Of a stretch of 28,702 nucleotides of DNA, positions 24,534 to 28,702 are shown in pieces. The notes beneath the pieces were generated by a model. The model saw only the letters and a program-made list of their open reading frames with translations, did no database searches and was not told the origin of the DNA. Every line of letters starts with the position of its first letter. The stretch's first letter is position 1. This DNA comes from an uncultured Clostridia bacterium (GTDB taxonomy: Bacteria; Bacillota; Clostridia; TANB77; CAG-508). Position numbers and translations under genes: made by a program. The stretch is from positions 1 through 28,702 of the forward strand of contig CAKPDO010000017.1 in the NCBI GenBank assembly GCA_934148985.1, written 5' to 3'.

Positions 24534-25103
24534 ATGGAAATTTTTGTAACAAGACATGGTCAGACTGATTGGAACCTATTAGGAAAAATACAAGGTCAAA
24601 CTGACATAGAATTAAATGATACAGGAAGAAATCAGGCAGAAGAAACAGGAATGCAAATACAAAATGAAAAAATAGATCTAATAATTACATCACCATTAAA
24701 AAGAGCAAAAGAAACAGCAGAAATAATCAATAAAAATTTTAATGTTTCAATAATAGAAGATGATAGATTAATGGAGAGAAAATATGGCAGAAATGAGGGT
24801 TCAACTAAAGAAGATATTCAGGAGATGGAAAAGAAAAATCCGGATGTAAATGAATTATGGAATTATAATAAAAATGTTAAAATTAATGATATTGAACCAA
24901 TGAAGAATTTTGTTGATAGAATTTATAATTTTCTTGATGATGTGACTGAAAATTATAAAAATAAAAATATTTTAATTGTAACTCATGGTGGAGCAACCGT
25001 AGCTGTAAAATGTTATTTTGAAAAATATCATTTAGAGGAGCTTGTAGGAAGAAAAAATGTAGAAGCTTTAAAAAATTGTGAAATTATAAAATTTTTGAAA
25101 TAA
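24534..25103 (+). CDS. Histidine phosphatase family protein (phosphoglycerate-mutase-like)
   Basis: A 189-residue cytoplasmic phosphatase or mutase of histidine phosphatase branch 1. It has the catalytic RHG motif (Arg7, His8 in VTRHGQTDWN), Arg57 in SPLKRAKET, the acid Glu81 in LMERKYG, and the second His151 in IVTHGGA. The length is that of the CobC/PhoE-type small phosphatases rather than the 230-250-residue glycolytic GpmA, so a phosphatase acting on a small phosphorylated metabolite is more likely. AAGGAGG at 24521-24527 selects ATG 24534; an upstream in-frame start at 24504 lacks a site. It is followed 22 bases later by the Sel1-repeat gene and is divergent from lysR, which probably controls it. 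Substrate unknown. Confidence 0.9.
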   Translation: MEIFVTRHGQTDWNLLGKIQGQTDIELNDTGRNQAEETGMQIQNEKIDLIITSPLKRAKETAEIINKNFNVSIIEDDRLMERKYGRNEGSTKEDIQEMEKKNPDVNELWNYNKNVKINDIEPMKNFVDRIYNFLDDVTENYKNKNILIVTHGGATVAVKCYFEKYHLEELVGRKNVEALKNCEIIKFLK

Positions 25104-25125
25104 AATTAATAAAGGAGTGTTAATT

Positions 25126-25959
25126 ATGGTAGAAAATATGAAAAATAGAAGTTTTAATGAATTAGAGGATTTAGCATCTCAAAATAACCAAGATGCATAC
25201 TATTATTTAGGAAATTGTTATTATTTTGGAACAAGTGAAATAGAAAAAGACTATAAAAAAGCTTATGAATATTTTAATAAATCAATCGAATGCGAAAAAA
25301 ACATTTATGCTTCTAAATTTAACTTAGGAGAAATGTATTTGCAAGGATTATATGTAAATAAAGATATAGAGCAAGCTGTGAAGTATTTTGAAGATATTTT
25401 GACTGAAGAATATGATGACGCATATTATAAATTAGCTGAGATATATGAAGGAAAATATGGAGAAATAAAAGATGAAGAAAAGGCAAGGAAATACTATAAT
25501 AAGATTGAAATAGATTTATGTAGTTCATTACTATTATATTGTATTGCTATTGAAGGAACTTATTATGGTGATGAGAAATTAGATGAAAATGTAAAAGAAT
25601 ATTGGAACATTATAAACTCTGATATACTAGAAATAGAAAAAGTATATAAGATTTTATGTAATTATATGCCATTAACAAAATTAATGATAGAACAATTTAA
25701 AAAAGAACATCCTGCTGCGATACTACATGATAGATTAAATTGTTTATATAGCTATGAATATGACAATATTGTAGAAAGATTAAAAAATAAAATTTCGAAA
25801 TGTATAAATGAAACTAATTTTTGTAAATTAACAAAAACATTTGATTGTAAAGAAGATGTTTTACAATTTAGTACCTGTATTGTAGAATTATTTTATAATT
25901 CAAAGATAGAAGAATATGTTAAAGTATATATGGATTATAAAAATAAATCTAATATTTAA
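25126..25959 (+). CDS. Sel1/TPR-like repeat protein
   Basis: A 277-residue soluble protein built at its N-terminus from Sel1-like helical repeats: AYYYLGNCYYFG...YKKAYEYFNKSIE (about 20-55), ASKFNLGEMYLQG...DIEQAVKYFEDIL (about 58-92), and AYYKLAEIYEGKYG...EEKARKYYNKIE (about 95-128). Such repeats bind other proteins. The C-terminal half (about 130-277) is helical and unassigned. AAAGGAG at 25111-25117 with 8-base spacing selects ATG 25126 rather than the GTG at 25117. It shares an operon with the upstream phosphatase. The frame after its stop continues open to a second stop (TAG 26005-26007) with coding-like composition, so the C-terminus may have been shortened, or a remnant follows. Confidence 0.8.
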   Translation: MVENMKNRSFNELEDLASQNNQDAYYYLGNCYYFGTSEIEKDYKKAYEYFNKSIECEKNIYASKFNLGEMYLQGLYVNKDIEQAVKYFEDILTEEYDDAYYKLAEIYEGKYGEIKDEEKARKYYNKIEIDLCSSLLLYCIAIEGTYYGDEKLDENVKEYWNIINSDILEIEKVYKILCNYMPLTKLMIEQFKKEHPAAILHDRLNCLYSYEYDNIVERLKNKISKCINETNFCKLTKTFDCKEDVLQFSTCIVELFYNSKIEEYVKVYMDYKNKSNI

Positions 25960-26085
25960 TATTTTGAAGAAAATATAATAAATGGATATTTATCAACTAA
26001 CGAATAGAAAATACGTGATGAGCATTTAAAGTTCATTACATATTTTAATCTATTTAAAGAAGTTGAAGATATTGGAGAAATAAGT
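25960..26085 (+). pseudogene. Possible coding remnant after the Sel1-repeat gene
   Basis: Reading on in the frame of the Sel1 gene, the segment translates as YFEENIINGYLSTNE, stop (26005-26007), then KIRDEHLKFITYFNLFKEVEDIGEIS, leading in the same frame into the GNAT remnant ATG at 26086. The composition resembles coding sequence (helix-like, charged), but there is no start site and I do not recognise the family. It is either the worn C-terminus of a longer gene or chance. Confidence 0.3.
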
Positions 26086-26278
26086 ATGGAAGAAAAAAAT
26101 ATTATAAGAAAGACCGAAATAGGTGATTTTCAAGGTGTTCATAAATTAATTATGCAAGTACATAAATTACATGAATATAGAACTAATGGTGTGGGGATTT
26201 AATGAAAACGCTATAAACTTTTATAAAAATTTAGGTATGAATATTAAAAATTTAAGATTTGAGCAAAAAATCAAATAA
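26086..26278 (+). pseudogene. GNAT acetyltransferase remnant with internal deletion
   Basis: The 5' piece (26086-26202, 38 codons) starts with a normal ATG behind GGAGAA (26073-26078) and reads MEEKNIIRKTEIGDFQGVHK, the usual first strand and helix of a GNAT N-acetyltransferase (xIRxAxxxD type). One base out of frame, from about 26189 to 26278, the sequence reads VWGFNENAINFYKNLGM then NIKNLRFEQKIK, the usual GNAT C-terminal end (NxxAxxFYxxxGF motif). The acetyl-CoA-binding middle, roughly 90-100 residues, is missing. The simplest reading is an internal deletion that also shifted the frame, leaving a dead gene. The junction is near 26186-26190. Confidence 0.75.
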
Positions 26279-26504
26279 TTATGTAGAAGAATTTGATAAG
26301 GTTGTAGTTTATTATGATAATGGACAAGAAGCATTGGGAGCAATTATTGATACTTTATTAATAAATAAAACTAATGTTGAAAGAAGAATAGAATTTGATC
26401 ATAAGGAAAAAAGATTGTTTCAAGTATCTGATATGTTAACTTTTGTAGATAAAATAGTTTACAAATTTATTGATATACTACTTTTTCTAGTATATGTCAA
26501 ATAA
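26259..26504 (+). pseudogene. C-terminal fragment of a DUF3800-like protein
   Basis: An 81-codon open frame beginning only at TTG with no ribosome-binding site, overlapping the end of the GNAT remnant. It reads VVVYYDNGQEALGAIIDTL then VERRIEFDHKEKRLFQVSD and MLTFVDKIVYKF, which resembles the last third of DUF3800 proteins (YYDNGQ ... FDHKEKRLFQxSD). The N-terminal catalytic-looking part of that family is absent, and the last residues are hydrophobic and probably out of the ancestral sequence. The joint with the GNAT remnant is within about 26262-26285, so one deletion may have fused the two broken genes. The family assignment is moderate. Confidence 0.5.
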
Positions 26505-26560
26505 TTTTTGAATATTCACAAAAATTAATCATATAAAATAAATTTAAAAAATTGTATCTT

Positions 26561-26589
26561 TTGACAATTTTACATAATTATGGTAGAAT
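26561..26589 (+). promoter_or_regulatory. Promoter of the ABC transporter gene
   Basis: Consensus TTGACA at 26561-26566, a 17-base spacer and TAGAAT at 26584-26589, about 33 bases before the start codon. Confidence 0.65.
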
Positions 26590-26621
26590 ATGAAAGATAT
26601 TATTAAAAAAGGATGAAAAAT

Positions 26622-28388
26622 ATGAAGAAAAATAATTTAATAAATGTATTAAAAAAAATATACAAATTATTAGATACAAAACAAAAATTAAGATTTATAT
26701 TAATAATTTTAATTATGATAATTTCTGCAATATTAGCTCAATTGACTCCTAAAGCTATAGGATGGTTAACAGATGATATATTAACTAAAAGTGAAATCTC
26801 TTTTTCAAAAGTTATACCATTTCTTATTTTTATATTAATTATAAATGTCGTAAATGAAGTAATAAAAATAATAAGAAGAGTTTTAGTTGAAGATACAGCG
26901 ACTAGAACGGAGAAAAAAGCAAGAGGTATAGTTATTAAATCTCTTTTAATGGCTCCATTATCTTATTTTAGAAAGAATATGACTGGAAATATTCATGGAA
27001 GACTTAATAGATGTTTAGATGGAACTATAAAGTTAGAAAAACTATTATTTATGGACTTTGCACCAGCAATTTTCAATGGCGTGGCTGCAATAATAACAAT
27101 TTTTATAACTTTACCAATATCACTAGCTTTGCCTATGTTGTTAGTAATTCCAATAGGAATAGCAATTGTTTTAAAACAAATTCATAGTCAAAAAGGTATA
27201 AGAGTTGAACTTTTAGAAAGTAAATCTCAAATGGATGGTACTATAGTTGAATTAATAAATGGTATTGAAGTAATTCGTATTTGTGATAGTCTAAATTTTG
27301 AAACAAATAGATTTGATAATAAATCAGAATTTTTAAGAGCTAAAGAAATGAAACATCATAAGGCAATGGCTATGTATGATTCCTTAAAATTTATTAATCA
27401 AGCAGTATTCACTGTTTTGGTAATTGGTATATCAACATATTTAGCAACTAAAAATGTAATTTCAGTAGGAGCTGTATTAACAGCGTATTTATGTTTTAAT
27501 CAATTATTAAAACCATTAGAAGAATTACATAGAATATTTGATGAAGTTTCAGAATGTACTGTTTTAGCAACTGATTTCTTTAAAATGACAGAAATAGAAA
27601 ATGACTTCTCATATTTACCAATCGAAGCAAAATCTGAAAACAAAGTTACTAATGAAATAGTAAATATTGAAAATGTTAATTTTAATTATTCAGAAAATAA
27701 AGATAAACTAATACTTGATAACTTCAATATAGACATTGATAAAGGGATGTATTTAGGAATAGCTGGGCCTTCGGGATGTGGCAAATCTTCATTAATAAAG
27801 GCCATTTGTAAACTTGAAAAAGCAGATGGAACAATAATTATTGATAACACCAATATAAGTAATTTAACAAGAAAAGATATATCAAATTTAATTGCTTTAG
27901 TTCCTCAAAGTCCATTTTTAATTGCGGGAACAATATATGAAAATATTACATATGGAATAGACAGAGAAGTAAATATTGAAGAAGTTGAAGATGCTGCAAA
28001 AAAAGCATATATACTTGATTATATTAATAATTTGCCTGAAAAATTCAATTCAATGATATCTGAAGGAGGAAATAATCTTTCTGGTGGCCAAAGACAAAGA
28101 ATTGCAATTGCAAGAATTTTCTTAAGAAAACCTAAAATATTAATACTTGATGAAGCAACGTCTGCATTAGATAATACTTCTGAAAAATATATACAAGCTG
28201 AAATTGAAAAAATGAAATTAGAAAATAATACAACAATTATTGCTATAGCTCATAGATTAACTACTTTAAAGAATTGTGATAGAATTATAGTTTTAAATAA
28301 AGGAAAAATACAAGAAGATGGTAAATTTGATGAACTTATAGAAAAGAACGGCATGTTCAGTGACATGTATTATGGAAAATTAAATTAA
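26622..28388 (+). CDS. ABC transporter, fused membrane and ATPase domains (exporter half-transporter)
   Basis: A 588-residue type IV ABC exporter subunit. The membrane domain (about 20-325) has six hydrophobic segments, starting with LRFILIILIMIISAILAQL; the ATPase domain (about 345-588) has Walker A GPSGCGKS (382-389), Q-loop VPQSPF, signature LSGGQ (486-490), Walker B ILILDE (506-511) and the switch His in IAHRLTT. All catalytic elements are intact. Half-transporters of this type work as homo- or heterodimers and export drugs, lipids or peptides; no partner gene is in view, so a homodimer is likely. ATG 26622 is preferred because AAAAAGGA ends 8 bases before it; the ATG at 26613 overlaps that site. 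It has its own promoter and terminator. The substrate cannot be inferred, and nothing links it to the NRPS 7 kb away. Confidence 0.92.
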   Translation: MKKNNLINVLKKIYKLLDTKQKLRFILIILIMIISAILAQLTPKAIGWLTDDILTKSEISFSKVIPFLIFILIINVVNEVIKIIRRVLVEDTATRTEKKARGIVIKSLLMAPLSYFRKNMTGNIHGRLNRCLDGTIKLEKLLFMDFAPAIFNGVAAIITIFITLPISLALPMLLVIPIGIAIVLKQIHSQKGIRVELLESKSQMDGTIVELINGIEVIRICDSLNFETNRFDNKSEFLRAKEMKHHKAMAMYDSLKFINQAVFTVLVIGISTYLATKNVISVGAVLTAYLCFNQLLKPLEELHRIFDEVSECTVLATDFFKMTEIENDFSYLPIEAKSENKVTNEIVNIENVNFNYSENKDKLILDNFNIDIDKGMYLGIAGPSGCGKSSLIKAICKLEKADGTIIIDNTNISNLTRKDISNLIALVPQSPFLIAGTIYENITYGIDREVNIEEVEDAAKKAYILDYINNLPEKFNSMISEGGNNLSGGQRQRIAIARIFLRKPKILILDEATSALDNTSEKYIQAEIEKMKLENNTTIIAIAHRLTTLKNCDRIIVLNKGKIQEDGKFDELIEKNGMFSDMYYGKLN

Positions 28389-28410
28389 ATTTATTAACTG
28401 TATTTTATAA

Positions 28411-28452
28411 TTGAGGTAGAAAAAATTTTAGGATTTTCTGCCTCAACTTTTT
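28411..28452. terminator. Terminator between the ABC transporter and the edge gene
   Basis: A 13-bp stem with one G-T pair (TTGAGGTAGAAAA 28411-28423 with TTTTCTGCCTCAA 28434-28446), 10-base loop, then CTTTTT. It serves the plus-strand transporter and may also serve the convergent minus-strand gene. Confidence 0.8.
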
Positions 28453-28468
28453 AATATATATTATCCAT
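28451..28468 (-). other. Possible five-codon minigene with a strong Shine-Dalgarno site
   Basis: On the minus strand the stop of the edge gene (TAG) is embedded in CTAGGAGG, and 8 bases further an ATG opens the frame MDNIY followed by TAA. The ribosome-binding site is among the best in the window, yet it leads only to this peptide, just before the terminator. It may be the start of a gene lost by deletion. Confidence 0.3.
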
Positions 28469-28479
28469 TTCAATACCTC

Positions 28480-28702
28480 CTAGTGTATATCAAAATCTAT
28501 TTCTTCTTCATAATTTTGTTCAAATTGGTTTATATTGAGTTCTTTCTCAAAATCAATATTAGAATATGTTTCTTTGTTGAAATCTCGTATAAGGTCATCC
28601 TCCCAAGGATATGAAAACTTATTGCATAGCCACTTCATAAACTTTTTAATATTTGTCTTAAATTTATCAATAATTTTATTTAACCTACTATTTTCATATT
28701 CT
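28480..28702 (-). CDS. C-terminal end of a minus-strand gene cut by the window edge
   Basis: A frame open from the right edge to a TAG at 28482-28480, giving the last 73 residues of a protein. The first part (EYENSRLNKIIDKFKTNIKK) looks like the end of a coiled coil followed by FMKWLCNKFSYPWEDD and an acidic tail. Such a coiled coil followed by a K/W/C-rich segment is reminiscent of the C-termini of Mob/Pre-type plasmid relaxases, but without the catalytic N-terminus this is only a suggestion. Codon use and composition look coding. Confidence 0.55.
   Translation of the reverse strand, partial: EYENSRLNKIIDKFKTNIKKFMKWLCNKFSYPWEDDLIRDFNKETYSNIDFEKELNINQFEQNYEEEIDFDIH

Noticed and set aside
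26622..28388. ABC exporter as the transporter for the NRPS product
   Set aside because: It is about 7 kb away with its own promoter, and unrelated genes and a decay patch lie between. No sequence evidence links them.

Overview
The window is very AT-rich and has Clostridia-type gene content: Tex, a UDPGP/UAP1-type pyrophosphorylase, a PgcA-type sugar-phosphate mutase, a DUF975 protein and an HD-GYP response regulator. Promoters are mostly clean TTGACA-17-TATAAT types, Shine-Dalgarno sites are strong (AGGAGG/AAAGGA), and Arg is mostly AGA. This suggests a low-GC Bacillota, most likely an uncultured gut Clostridia member (inference). UGA acts as stop and the standard bacterial code fits.

Layout. 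1-3.75 kb: a small MEDS-like protein, then a UDP-sugar pyrophosphorylase and a phosphoglucomutase, which together can turn hexose-6-P into a UDP-sugar. 3.77-5.8 kb: tRNA-Arg(CCT), a secreted C39-like peptidase with SH3 domains whose ribosome-binding site lies inside the tRNA's terminator hairpin, and a small membrane protein behind a structured leader. 5.9-9.1 kb: a DUF975 membrane protein (minus) and Tex (plus). 9.3-12.25 kb: an HD-GYP response regulator facing a 7TM-PAS histidine kinase across a shared bidirectional terminator. 12.3-19.8 kb: a dimodular nonribosomal peptide synthetase (NRPS) with terminal reductase (C-A-T-C-A-T-R) on the minus strand, with the kinase just downstream. 19.96-21.1 kb: a membrane-anchored HtrA protease divergent from the NRPS. 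21.3-23.3 kb: a 691-residue protein I cannot assign. 23.4-26 kb: a LysR regulator divergent from a histidine-phosphatase/Sel1-repeat pair. 26.0-26.5 kb: a patch of decaying gene remnants (GNAT, DUF3800-like). 26.6-28.4 kb: an ABC exporter half-transporter. The right edge holds the C-terminal end of a minus-strand gene cut by the window.

The most notable locus is the NRPS. As sequenced it is split into two reading frames by one extra base (plus-strand G at 13677) inside the second carrier-protein motif LGGDS. Removing that base gives one uninterrupted 2,487-residue protein ending in an NAD(P)H-dependent reductase. The architecture matches NRPSs that release dipeptide aldehydes; the N-terminal C domain suggests an N-acyl cap. 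The two adenylation domains have almost the same specificity code. No phosphopantetheinyl transferase or dedicated exporter is visible next to it. The adjacent kinase and convergent HD-GYP regulator are candidates for a two-component pair tied to c-di-GMP turnover.
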